From NCBI GenBank assembly GCA_943328715.2, contig CALQBB020000036.1, forward strand, positions 1 through 7,204: a stretch of 7,204 nucleotides of DNA, in the 5' to 3' direction. Every line of letters begins with the position of its first letter. Within the stretch, counting starts at the first letter, position 1. Below the pieces are notes generated by a model. It did no database searches. It worked only from the letters and a program-made list of their open reading frames with translations, and was not told the origin of the DNA. A program made the translations under genes and the position numbers. Shown here piece by piece: positions 1-6,416 of the stretch. Origin of the DNA: Polynucleobacter meluiroseus (lineage in GTDB: Bacteria; Bacteroidota; Bacteroidia; Flavobacteriales_D; Crocinitomicaceae).

Positions 1-1
1 G

Positions 2-301
2 CTCATCCTAGCGAAAGTCATTCCAACGGATTACCTTATTCTCATGGATGAAAATGGCTTGCATCAAAGTTCAATAGAATTCGCTCAATGGCTGGACAAA
101 AAACAAATGTCCGTCAATGGGAATTTGCTCTTTGTGATTGGCGGAGCTTATGGATTTAGTGAGTCTGTTTATGAACGTGCGAACGCGAAATTGTCCTTGT
201 CTAAAATGACCTTCTCTCATCAAATGGTACGGATGATTTTCTTGGAACAACTTTACCGTGCCTATTCGATCCTAAAAGGGGAACCATACCACCATTCCTA
301 G
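2..301 (+). CDS. rlmH: 23S rRNA (pseudouridine1915-N3)-methyltransferase RlmH, 5'-truncated
   Basis: RlmH is a SPOUT-class, SAM-dependent enzyme that methylates N3 of pseudouridine 1915 in helix 69 of 23S rRNA on assembled ribosomes. The reading frame is open from the first bases of the window, upstream of the ATG at 44, with a family-like start (LILAKVIPTDYLILMDENG), so the gene begins outside the window. The 99 visible residues are roughly the last two thirds of a protein usually near 155 residues. The glycine-rich knot segment FVIGGAYGF (nt 131-157) is the SAM-binding part of the trefoil knot. The tail, with RAYSILKGEPYHH before the stop, is the conserved RlmH C-terminus. The menC gene starts 4 bases after the stop, which suggests co-transcription. 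The identification is firm; the ATG at 44 is an internal methionine. Confidence 0.95.
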   Translation, partial: LILAKVIPTDYLILMDENGLHQSSIEFAQWLDKKQMSVNGNLLFVIGGAYGFSESVYERANAKLSLSKMTFSHQMVRMIFLEQLYRAYSILKGEPYHHS

Positions 302-305
302 TCAC

Positions 306-1370
306 ATGGAATTTCACATCGAAAAAAAACTGCTCAATTTCAAGAAACCTAGCGGCACTAGTCGTGGTATTCTATACAACAAACCTTCATGGATTTTAAG
401 TGTCCGACTTTCTAACGGACTCATCGCACTCGGTGAATGCAGTGTTATACCTGGACTTTCTCCGGATTTCATCGATGAACATTCGTATGAAAAGAAATTG
501 GATGAGTTGAAGAAAGATGTTGAATCTAATTGGACCGAGCAGGAGTTTCAACTAATGAGCGTATTTACTTCGCTGAAATGGACAGCATTCATACAGAAAT
601 GGGCTATGTATCCGTCCATGATATTCGGAATAGAAACACTTGCACGCGACATTTTCAACGGAGGAAAGGGACTCATTTTTGAAAGTGCATTTACTCGAAA
701 TGAGAGGAGCATTCCAATAAATGGACTCATTTGGATGGGGGACGAATCCTTCATGTTGGAACAAATGGAAGAGAAATTGGCGGATGGATTTTCCACTATT
801 AAAATGAAAGTCGGCGCCATCGAGTGGAAAAAAGAATATGCATTACTCGAACAACTTCGCCGTCGTTTTTCGAGTCAGGAGTTAACCTTGCGTGTAGACG
901 CCAATGGAGCGTTTACACCCGAATCAGCTTTACCCATTTTAACGCAATTAAGTGAACTAGACGTTCATTCGATTGAGCAACCAATCCAGCCTGGACAAAT
1001 AAACGCGATGAGTGAACTGTGTAAGCATTCGCCGATTGGAATTGCCTTGGACGAAGAAATGATTGGAATTCATGAACCTGAACAGAAAGAAGTATTGTTA
1101 AAAATGATTGCTCCTCAATTCATCGTGCTTAAACCAAGTTTGCATGGCGGAATGATCGGATGTTCAGAATGGATTCAGTTAGCAGAAGAAAACCAAATTG
1201 CTTGGTGGATGACATCAGCCCTAGAATCCGCAATTGGTTTAAATGCCATTGCTCAATTTACTGCAACGTTTTCTGACCTTCTTCCGCAAGGATTAGGTAC
1301 CGGCGGACTCTACACAAACAATTTCGATTCCTCCCTTGTTGTATCAAAAGGACAACTAAGTTTACTGTGA
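306..1370 (+). CDS. menC: o-succinylbenzoate synthase (enolase superfamily)
   Basis: This enzyme dehydrates SHCHC to o-succinylbenzoate in menaquinone biosynthesis in the cytoplasm. The 354 residues show the enolase-superfamily plan: an N-terminal capping domain (about 1-115) with GECSVIPGLSP at 43-53, then a TIM-type barrel. The catalytic pair K166-x-K168 lies in TIKMKVG. The metal ligands are D198 (RVDANG), E224 (SIEQP) and D249 (ALDEE), and the second-side lysine is K276 (VLKPS). All expected residues are present, so the enzyme should be active. The superfamily also holds dipeptide epimerases and muconate cycloisomerases; I favour MenC because the GECS-PGLSPDF motif and the overall divergence resemble Bacteroidota OSBS proteins. 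No other men gene is in view. The ATG sits 4 bases after the rlmH stop without a Shine-Dalgarno, as is usual for the phylum. Confidence 0.83.
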   Translation: MEFHIEKKLLNFKKPSGTSRGILYNKPSWILSVRLSNGLIALGECSVIPGLSPDFIDEHSYEKKLDELKKDVESNWTEQEFQLMSVFTSLKWTAFIQKWAMYPSMIFGIETLARDIFNGGKGLIFESAFTRNERSIPINGLIWMGDESFMLEQMEEKLADGFSTIKMKVGAIEWKKEYALLEQLRRRFSSQELTLRVDANGAFTPESALPILTQLSELDVHSIEQPIQPGQINAMSELCKHSPIGIALDEEMIGIHEPEQKEVLLKMIAPQFIVLKPSLHGGMIGCSEWIQLAEENQIAWWMTSALESAIGLNAIAQFTATFSDLLPQGLGTGGLYTNNFDSSLVVSKGQLSLL

Positions 1371-1741
1371 TGAAAGAAAGAAACGAGTGGAATGAACTCA
1401 CGCCAGATGAGAAACGAATAATGATCAATAAGGGAACAGAATACCCAAATACTGGAGCATACAATTCCTTTTACGAGAAGGGAACATTTGTCTGTCGTCA
1501 ATGTGAATCTCCCTTATACCGAAGCGAAACGAAGTTTAATTCCGGCTGTGGCTGGCCAAGTTTCGATGATCAAATCGCTAAAAATGTGGAACATGTGTTA
1601 GATGCAGACGGACGTCGAACGGAAATTGTTTGCGCCAATTGCAAAGGACATTTAGGACATGTGTTTTTTGGAGAACGATTCACGGAGAAAGATACACGCC
1701 ATTGTGTCAATTCGATTTCCATGAAATTCATCAAAGATTAA
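1370..1741 (+). CDS. msrB: peptide-methionine (R)-S-oxide reductase MsrB
   Basis: MsrB reduces methionine-R-sulfoxide in oxidised proteins, with reducing power normally from thioredoxin. The 123-residue protein is a single SelR/MsrB domain. Two CxxC pairs (C42/C45 and C88/C91) form the structural zinc site, and RHCVNS near the end carries the catalytic cysteine C112. C60 in SGCGWPSF is at the position of the usual resolving cysteine. No signal peptide is present, so it should be cytoplasmic. A GTG lies in frame at 1367, but I chose the ATG at 1370 because its A is also the last base of the menC TGA (a TGATG junction), typical of translational coupling. It ends in a TAA that overlaps the stop of the convergent transglycosylase gene. 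It is probably the last gene of the rlmH-menC-msrB unit. Confidence 0.95.
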   Translation: MKERNEWNELTPDEKRIMINKGTEYPNTGAYNSFYEKGTFVCRQCESPLYRSETKFNSGCGWPSFDDQIAKNVEHVLDADGRRTEIVCANCKGHLGHVFFGERFTEKDTRHCVNSISMKFIKD

Positions 1742-2685
1742 CGTGAGGGGCAATTGGTGATTTCATCACATTGTTGATACACCATTTCGTGCAAAATTAA
1801 TTGAGCAGCCAAGGCCAATTGGGTATAATTTTGAGAATTATTCCCGAATCCACCTGCCGTATTTTGCCACATGTCTAGGATTAATTGTTGAGAACCAACC
1901 GTCGGTTGAATTTTGTTAACCACAGCGGCAACATTCATAGATCCAGCGTGATAAACATGAAGGACAAATAAGCGAAACCACAAATCATTTTCATTGTAAC
2001 TTAACTGATGTCTATCCAAAATACGTTTTGCTTCAGGAATACATACTTTTCGTATCAAACTTGCGGAACCGAAGGCACAACGATCAAAATCTTTGCGTTC
2101 ATCTAGGGTACTGTTAACCGTTAGTCCAGCAGCACGCGCCACATCGGGCATTAATTGAAAAGAACCGTAGGCTCCGGAAATTGATTTTTTCATTTGTCCA
2201 GGACATTCGATCAATAGAATCGCCTGTGCGTACCAGGGGTCAACTCCATATCGCTCAAAGGCAGCGACTCCTTTTGAAAGTTGTGGATAAACCTCATTGA
2301 ATTTATAAAAGTCATTTTTCCCGGAAGTCACGTAAATACGCGCACTTGGATCCAAGCCATGTTGTGCTCGCAACAAAGCTCTCGTACTGTCTTTCTGTGC
2401 CTCAGTCTGACGATTCCAGTCCTTCAAGGACATTTTCTTTAACACTTGACGTGTACTTGCATCATTCACTAAACAGGAATCAGGAGCAAGCAACATGATT
2501 TGTTTCCAAAATTGTGGTTGAGCTAACACATCCCATCGGTCCTCGAATAACGCTTCAGCATGCATAAGCGTACTCATGTTATCAGACTTTTTCACCACAA
2601 TTTTTTCATCATCCCAATTAGAGAGCGGTTGTCCGTAAGCGAGACTAAAATAAATCGTAAAGATGAAAAAGAAAAGTTGTTGCAT
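1738..2685 (-). CDS. exported SLT-type lytic transglycosylase (divergent)
   Basis: The 315-residue protein has a signal peptide (MQQLFFFIFTIYFSLAYGQ, likely cut after G18), so it acts in the periplasm or envelope. The C-terminal half is a goose-type lysozyme/SLT transglycosylase domain (about 130-260), which cleaves peptidoglycan between MurNAc and GlcNAc. E160 in AILLIECPG fits the catalytic glutamate, GAYGSFQLMP (171-180) is motif II, and VYHAG (244-248) replaces the common AYNAG. The motifs depart from the classical ones: EC instead of ES, and GSFQ instead of GLMQ. Residues 20-125 match no domain I know. There are six cysteines in the mature part (71, 161, 203, 215, 306, 311), the last two near the end. 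No LysM or other wall-binding repeat is seen. It stands alone between convergent msrB and divergent yidD; a cell-wall remodelling role is inferred from the domain. Confidence 0.82.
   Translation of the reverse strand: MQQLFFFIFTIYFSLAYGQPLSNWDDEKIVVKKSDNMSTLMHAEALFEDRWDVLAQPQFWKQIMLLAPDSCLVNDASTRQVLKKMSLKDWNRQTEAQKDSTRALLRAQHGLDPSARIYVTSGKNDFYKFNEVYPQLSKGVAAFERYGVDPWYAQAILLIECPGQMKKSISGAYGSFQLMPDVARAAGLTVNSTLDERKDFDRCAFGSASLIRKVCIPEAKRILDRHQLSYNENDLWFRLFVLHVYHAGSMNVAAVVNKIQPTVGSQQLILDMWQNTAGGFGNNSQNYTQLALAAQLILHEMVYQQCDEITNCPSR
1751..1773. other. possible hairpin just after the msrB stop, inside the transglycosylase 3' end
   Basis: GTGAT (1757-1761) pairs with ATCAC (1765-1769) around a 3-base loop, and CAAT (1751-1754) pairs with ATTG (1770-1773) across a 2-base bulge, giving 9 bp in all. 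It begins 10 bases after the msrB stop and could limit read-through or protect the 3' end of the upstream transcript. It has no U-tract and lies within coding sequence of the opposite gene, so it is not a classical terminator. Confidence 0.25.
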
Positions 2686-2692
2686 GTTTCGT

Positions 2693-2732
2693 TTGATTGA
2701 GTTCCCTAAAGTTAATAAGATAGTTCAATCAA
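2693..2732. repeat. 8-bp inverted repeat in the divergent transglycosylase/yidD intergenic region
   Basis: TTGATTGA (2693-2700) and TCAATCAA (2725-2732) are perfect inverted copies whose centres are 32 bases apart, about three helical turns. The pair brackets the candidate -7 element of the transglycosylase gene almost symmetrically. It may be a two-site operator or chance in AT-rich DNA. Confidence 0.35.
2707..2714 (-). promoter_or_regulatory. candidate -7-like element of the transglycosylase gene
   Basis: On the minus strand this reads TAACTTTA, one base off TAnnTTTG, 21 bases upstream of the ATG. A TTG lies 15 bases further upstream, shorter than the usual 17-23 spacing. The element sits in the middle of an inverted repeat (2693-2732). 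Confidence 0.3.
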
Positions 2733-2782
2733 GAGATTTTGTTACACCAAAGCTTTAAACACATCCATGTTAAATAAGTATG

Positions 2783-2790
2783 TAACTTTG
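2783..2790 (+). promoter_or_regulatory. candidate -7 element of yidD
   Basis: TAACTTTG matches the Bacteroidota -7 consensus TAnnTTTG and ends 4 bases before the yidD ATG. No TTG is found 17-23 bases upstream, so the -33 element is missing or degenerate. If it is used, the transcript would be leaderless or nearly so. Confidence 0.35.
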
Positions 2791-2794
2791 AAAA

Positions 2795-3079
2795 ATGAAA
2801 TGGATATACAAACTTTTAGGACTTCCTTTTATTTTATTGGTTCGCATATATCAATGGATTATTTCGCCTATTTTTCCGCCGTCGTGTAGGTATACTCCGA
2901 CCTGTTCGAGTTACATGATTGAAGCAATCAAAATTTGGGGCCCCATAAAAGGACTTTGGTTAGGATCTAAAAGAATCGCCTCATGTCATCCACGAGGCGG
3001 GTTCGGTTACGATCCCGTTCCGAAGAAGCATATTACTGAAGCGTCCAGCCCCGCTGACACAACACATCAAAACGATTAG
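2795..3079 (+). CDS. yidD: membrane protein insertion efficiency factor YidD
   Basis: YidD is a small protein at the inner face of the cytoplasmic membrane that assists Sec/YidC-dependent insertion of membrane proteins. The 94 residues carry the family signature: an amphipathic, hydrophobic N-terminus (residues 1-27), then [18 protein letters not shown] with C31 and C37, then [19 protein letters not shown] with C64. These are the conserved cysteines and the HP-GG-DPVP ending. The core ends at P77; the 17-residue tail ([18 protein letters not shown]) is not conserved in the family and lies largely in DNA shared with the 3' end of the opposite-strand helicase gene. The ATG at 2795 fits the usual family start. 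The gene is not beside rnpA or yidC here. A TAACTTTG -7-like box ends only 4 bases before the ATG, so the mRNA may have almost no leader. Confidence 0.95.
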   Translation: MKWIYKLLGLPFILLVRIYQWIISPIFPPSCRYTPTCSSYMIEAIKIWGPIKGLWLGSKRIASCHPRGGFGYDPVPKKHITEASSPADTTHQND

Positions 3080-6000
3080 TAAAGGATAGGAAATCTTCTT
3101 CCTCCCTCAACAGTTCTTCAAAACTCTTTTCTTGATGTAAATGCGAAGTGTTTTGTTCTTGTTGACTTTCTGCAAAGACAAACCAATCCTTCATGCGCTG
3201 AACACCTTCATTCTTCGAAGAAGTAAAGTCCGAACTCGTAACACTTGCAACAAATTGAATGCTCATTCGAGCTCGACTAAATAGTACGTTTAAGCGTTTT
3301 GCTCCGTTGCTTAAATTCAGCGGACCGAAGCGAAGTTCAAATTTTCCTTCTGGATTTTTTCCGTAGCCAAAACTGATCAGTAAATGATCGCATTCCTCTC
3401 CTTGAACTTGTTCCAAGGCCTTGAAAAAGATGCGGTCTTCATGAATCGCCTCATTCAGTGCAACTTGATGTTTGGCTATTAAACAGGAAAAAATGGCGTT
3501 CAACTGTGCTTCCGAGAAGGCCACGATGCCGTATTTTTCATCAGAGGACAACGCTTTTTCGATCAATTTAGCTACAACTTTCGCCTCCGTCAGATTGACA
3601 CGGTTTTCATAAATTCCAGCTGGAACATAAGTGAATGTGAGCGGATTTTTTGTCTGTGATCGATCGGCAAAGGTCCGCAATCTTCCACCATAAAAATGCT
3701 GATTTGAAAAGGCAATTAACTGTGGATTACGACTTCGGTAATGCCTCGTTAATAGGATATTCTTAAAGTAAAAAGCGGATTGATGCAAAACATCCACAAC
3801 CACATCGTCTGATTTTTTAAAGTAACTAGATGGACTCATTTGCTGATGATCTCCAGCTACCACAACTCGTTTCGCTCGTTGCAAAGCGCCCAAAGCATAA
3901 CTCATTGGAATTTGTCCCGCTTCATCAAAGATCAACAGGTCAAATTGTCCCGTTTCCATCGGATAAATCGATGCGAGAGAACTTGGATTGGACAATTGAA
4001 TAGGCTTCAATACATCAACCCAAAGTCGTGCTTCGCTTTTGCGTAAATCCCTGATCGACAAATGTTGACGTGTTTTCGCAAATTCTTTGACTAAGATGGA
4101 TTTGCCTTTGCGTAGGATTCCGCGCATTTCTTTTTCCTCTGCCGACAATTTCTTCAATGGAGCGCTGAGGATATGTTGGAATTGTGCAAATTTCTTCGCT
4201 TGATGATGGATCAAAAAGCGAGATAAATCATTTTCTGATTGACGTCTTGCTACTACCTGTTTCTCAACTTGGTGTTTAAAGGACTTCACCTCAAAATCGA
4301 CCATGTAAGGATGGGCTGAAGTAAAAGTTTGCCAGGTATGCTCATAAATGAACGCATTCAAGGCGATAAGATCTTGCTCGAACTTGAGTACTTGAAAGGT
4401 CATTTCAGATAGTTGTTCTACTAGTAACAAATCTTGCTGAATACTAGAAATCGCCCCCATTGTCATGGACAAAATTGTTCCTATTTCTTTTTCTGAGACA
4501 AGGGAAAATAGTTGTTGAAAGGATTGATTGAATGTGCTAATGGTCCGATTTGCTGCTGCCATTGCCGATCTTTTCTCTGGAGCTAACGATTGATACCAAT
4601 TCCAATCATCCATAGAATTGTGTTGGAGTATTTGTTCAATAATTGGCAATTCTAACTCCACATTTATAATCCCCAACTCGGAAAACACTCCTGCTATTTT
4701 ATGTTTAGTTTGCAGTAATTCCAAGTGTTTTTCTTTTGAAAGAATGCTATTTATGGGATTTAACCCTGGAGTTCTGGTCCATTTCTTCCATAATTTCTTC
4801 CACCTTAAATTAGCGAAAAAACCTTGTTCTTGAGCTGCTGTTTTGAGCACTTCTAATTCCGCGGTGCTTGGCTCATTTATCCAATGATTCTGATCCACGG
4901 CACTTTCGTCGAGATCCAAACAAACTTGCTTCCACTTTTTTAGTGACTTTTTAATGAGGCTCAGATCCTTCCCCAAAAAACGCCCATATTTCTCATATAC
5001 ATTCCCCTGAAATTGGTGACAAAGTACCGCTTCCCTCACTGCTGCTTGAACATCGCTGGTTTGCTCAAATCGAAATAAGAGCGAAAGTTCCTCATGCTTT
5101 TTTACGAGTTCTGTTAGCTTTTGAACATTACTAACGAAGTTCTGAGGGTCTTTCCATGTAAGGCTTAAAAACGGGAGGCATTCAATGGTGCTTTTTTGTA
5201 ACTGATGAAGAATGGCTTCATCGGTCTTCCAGGTTTTCAAGGATGGAATTGAACCATTTAAAGAAGGCTTTTTTGCGCTCTTTTTCAACTGATTTTTTAG
5301 TTCTAAAATGGAAAGCCCATTTTCAGATTCAAACAGCTTAAAACCTTCAAAGATCTGTTTTAATCTCGCTTCTTCGTCGAGCGTTGGTGAGCTAATTCGT
5401 TGAGTTATGTCTTGTTTTGATAAAAATTCCCACGTTGCTTTTAAATCAGAATAGTATGCATTCGAATTTGAATGAAAGGCTACATGTGAACATAGAAACC
5501 CAAGGTTTTTTTGTTCGAGTTTTTGTTGCAAAACAGTCAAGGCAGCCTTCTTTTCTGAAACGATTAGTACATTTTTATTTTGACGAATACAGGAACCGAT
5601 GAGGTTACTAATGACTTGAGATTTCCCTGTTCCCGGTGGACCTTGAACGGTTACAGAGGAATCATTGATTGCTTCAAAAACAAGTTGCTGGTCTGGATCG
5701 TATGGAAAAAGGTAGGGTGCTTGAAAGTTCCACGTTTCTTTTACCTCTGACACTTCGGAATGTCCGAGCAATTGTTGCAAGGGCTCTGATAGGTTCTCGC
5801 ACAAAAGAAGTTCATCCACTTCTTTTAATAATTCATATCGTTGCGGATGAAAATTCCCATAAAAGGATCTTTCCTCCGAATAGAAATTCCCGACTTTGGC
5901 TAAGATTTCTGAAAGCAGTTCACGGTTTTCAAAGCTTGGGGGAGTCGTGTTAAATTCGCTGCGAAACCAACGGTCAAAGTATGGATTCAGGTAATAATCT

Positions 6001-6323
6001 TGCTCAAATTCGGCTTTGGGCAGAATACTGGATTTTTTAAATTCCAAGTGAACATCTGAAAGATAAATAGGCGTTTCCAGTAGCTTACCGTGATTTTCCC
6101 AACGCATGACTCCTTTGCTCTGACAAAAGGCTTGAACACCAAGTTCGCGATAAATGCGTTGTGCTTCGCGTAATATTCGCTGCGTCTTCGGTTGATGGAG
6201 GTCCGTCCATTCAGTCTCCTCAAGTATTTTCTCGGTATGGAGGTGTACGAGGATATCATCTGACTGAAAATGAGTCAATTCATCCTTATAACCAAGAAGT
6301 TGTTCTTTCATTCCAAGCTCCAT
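3033..6323 (-). CDS. DUF4011/COG1112-type superfamily 1 helicase without C-terminal nuclease domain
   Basis: This 1096-residue protein is a superfamily 1 (Upf1-like, AAA_11/AAA_12) ATPase that should translocate on or unwind nucleic acid. Residues about 45-215 resemble the DUF4011 N-terminal region ([23 protein letters not shown]). Motif I is GPPGTGKS (228-235), followed by [16 protein letters not shown] long, mostly helical segment (about 300-745), partly coiled-coil-like and lysine/glutamate-rich, separates motif I from motif Ia/II regions. Motif II is FDEAG (799-803), motif [12 protein letters not shown] (823-831), motif IV LTRHYRS (858-864), motif V VQGEECDH (973-980) and motif [10 protein letters not shown] (1012-1019). 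All ATPase motifs look intact. Relatives often continue into a Vsr-like nuclease; here the protein ends about 75 residues after motif VI. The start is M1 at 6323 or M5 at 6311. Function is unproven: DNA repair, RNA metabolism or phage defence are all possible. Confidence 0.88.
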   Translation of the reverse strand: MELGMKEQLLGYKDELTHFQSDDILVHLHTEKILEETEWTDLHQPKTQRILREAQRIYRELGVQAFCQSKGVMRWENHGKLLETPIYLSDVHLEFKKSSILPKAEFEQDYYLNPYFDRWFRSEFNTTPPSFENRELLSEILAKVGNFYSEERSFYGNFHPQRYELLKEVDELLLCENLSEPLQQLLGHSEVSEVKETWNFQAPYLFPYDPDQQLVFEAINDSSVTVQGPPGTGKSQVISNLIGSCIRQNKNVLIVSEKKAALTVLQQKLEQKNLGFLCSHVAFHSNSNAYYSDLKATWEFLSKQDITQRISSPTLDEEARLKQIFEGFKLFESENGLSILELKNQLKKSAKKPSLNGSIPSLKTWKTDEAILHQLQKSTIECLPFLSLTWKDPQNFVSNVQKLTELVKKHEELSLLFRFEQTSDVQAAVREAVLCHQFQGNVYEKYGRFLGKDLSLIKKSLKKWKQVCLDLDESAVDQNHWINEPSTAELEVLKTAAQEQGFFANLRWKKLWKKWTRTPGLNPINSILSKEKHLELLQTKHKIAGVFSELGIINVELELPIIEQILQHNSMDDWNWYQSLAPEKRSAMAAANRTISTFNQSFQQLFSLVSEKEIGTILSMTMGAISSIQQDLLLVEQLSEMTFQVLKFEQDLIALNAFIYEHTWQTFTSAHPYMVDFEVKSFKHQVEKQVVARRQSENDLSRFLIHHQAKKFAQFQHILSAPLKKLSAEEKEMRGILRKGKSILVKEFAKTRQHLSIRDLRKSEARLWVDVLKPIQLSNPSSLASIYPMETGQFDLLIFDEAGQIPMSYALGALQRAKRVVVAGDHQQMSPSSYFKKSDDVVVDVLHQSAFYFKNILLTRHYRSRNPQLIAFSNQHFYGGRLRTFADRSQTKNPLTFTYVPAGIYENRVNLTEAKVVAKLIEKALSSDEKYGIVAFSEAQLNAIFSCLIAKHQVALNEAIHEDRIFFKALEQVQGEECDHLLISFGYGKNPEGKFELRFGPLNLSNGAKRLNVLFSRARMSIQFVASVTSSDFTSSKNEGVQRMKDWFVFAESQQEQNTSHLHQEKSFEELLREEEDFLSFTNRFDVLCQRGWTLQ

Positions 6324-6328
6324 TGTGG

Positions 6329-6336
6329 TAAAGTTA
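6329..6336 (-). promoter_or_regulatory. candidate -7-like element of the helicase gene
   Basis: On the minus strand this reads TAACTTTA, one base off TAnnTTTG, and ends 5 bases before the helicase ATG at 6323. No clear -33 TTG lies at the right distance. If active, initiation at M1 would need a near-leaderless mRNA; initiation at M5 (6311) would leave a short leader. Confidence 0.25.
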
Positions 6337-6362
6337 AGTCCAATTTTAGAATGATGGAAGAA

Positions 6363-6396
6363 TTGACAGCAATGGATTTAAAATTCGTTATATTTG
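6363..6396 (+). promoter_or_regulatory. Bacteroidota-type promoter of the secreted-protein gene
   Basis: TATATTTG at 6389-6396 matches the TAnnTTTG -7 consensus of Bacteroidota sigma-ABfr exactly. TTG at 6363-6365 (in TTGACA) can serve as the -33 element; the 23-base gap is at the upper end of the spacing reported for Flavobacterium. Transcription should start near 6401-6404, giving a leader of about 13-16 bases before the ATG at 6417. Confidence 0.6.
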
Positions 6397-6408
6397 TTTA
6401 GACTAAAC
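6396..6408. promoter_or_regulatory. 13-bp perfect palindrome at the predicted transcription start (possible operator)
   Basis: GTTTAGACTAAAC has two 6-bp arms around a central A. It begins at the last base of the -7 element and its centre (6402) coincides with the expected start of transcription, the classic place for a repressor site. A one-base loop cannot form an RNA hairpin, so a dimeric DNA-binding protein is the better reading. The TTAG/CTAA half-sites recall DtxR/MntR-type metal regulators, but this likeness is weak evidence. Confidence 0.4.
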
Positions 6409-6416
6409 CTTATTTC

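Noticed and set aside
548..820. Minus-strand open frames (90 and 70 codons) inside menC
   Set aside because: They lie entirely opposite a well-supported enzyme gene, show no recognisable motif, and overlap each other in different frames.
1367..1369. GTG as the msrB start codon
   Set aside because: The next codon is an ATG at 1370 in a TGATG junction with menC, which is the more usual start.
1258..1501. Minus-strand open frames across the menC/msrB junction
   Set aside because: They are antisense to two clear genes with intact catalytic motifs and have no family resemblance.
2749..2756. AAAGCTTT palindrome upstream of yidD
   Set aside because: An 8-bp AT-rich palindrome is expected by chance and it does not line up with a promoter element.
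3085..3105. AGGAA/TTCCT short inverted repeat as a yidD terminator
   Set aside because: The stem has only 5 bp with a loop of about six, lies in helicase coding DNA, and has no U-tract.
5669..5953. Plus-strand 94-codon frame opposite the helicase, with other short plus-strand frames at 3840, 4618 and 5417
   Set aside because: They are complements of helicase coding sequence, have low-complexity or arginine/leucine-rich translations, and carry no motif or start context.
5987..6259. Minus-strand 90-codon frame within the helicase 5' region
   Set aside because: It is an alternative frame of the same strand inside the DUF4011-like region and has no recognisable features.
3033..6323. A multi-gene defence island around the helicase
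   Set aside because: The neighbours (yidD, a transglycosylase, a secreted protein) are not defence genes, and no methylase, toxin-antitoxin, integrase or repeat is present in the window.
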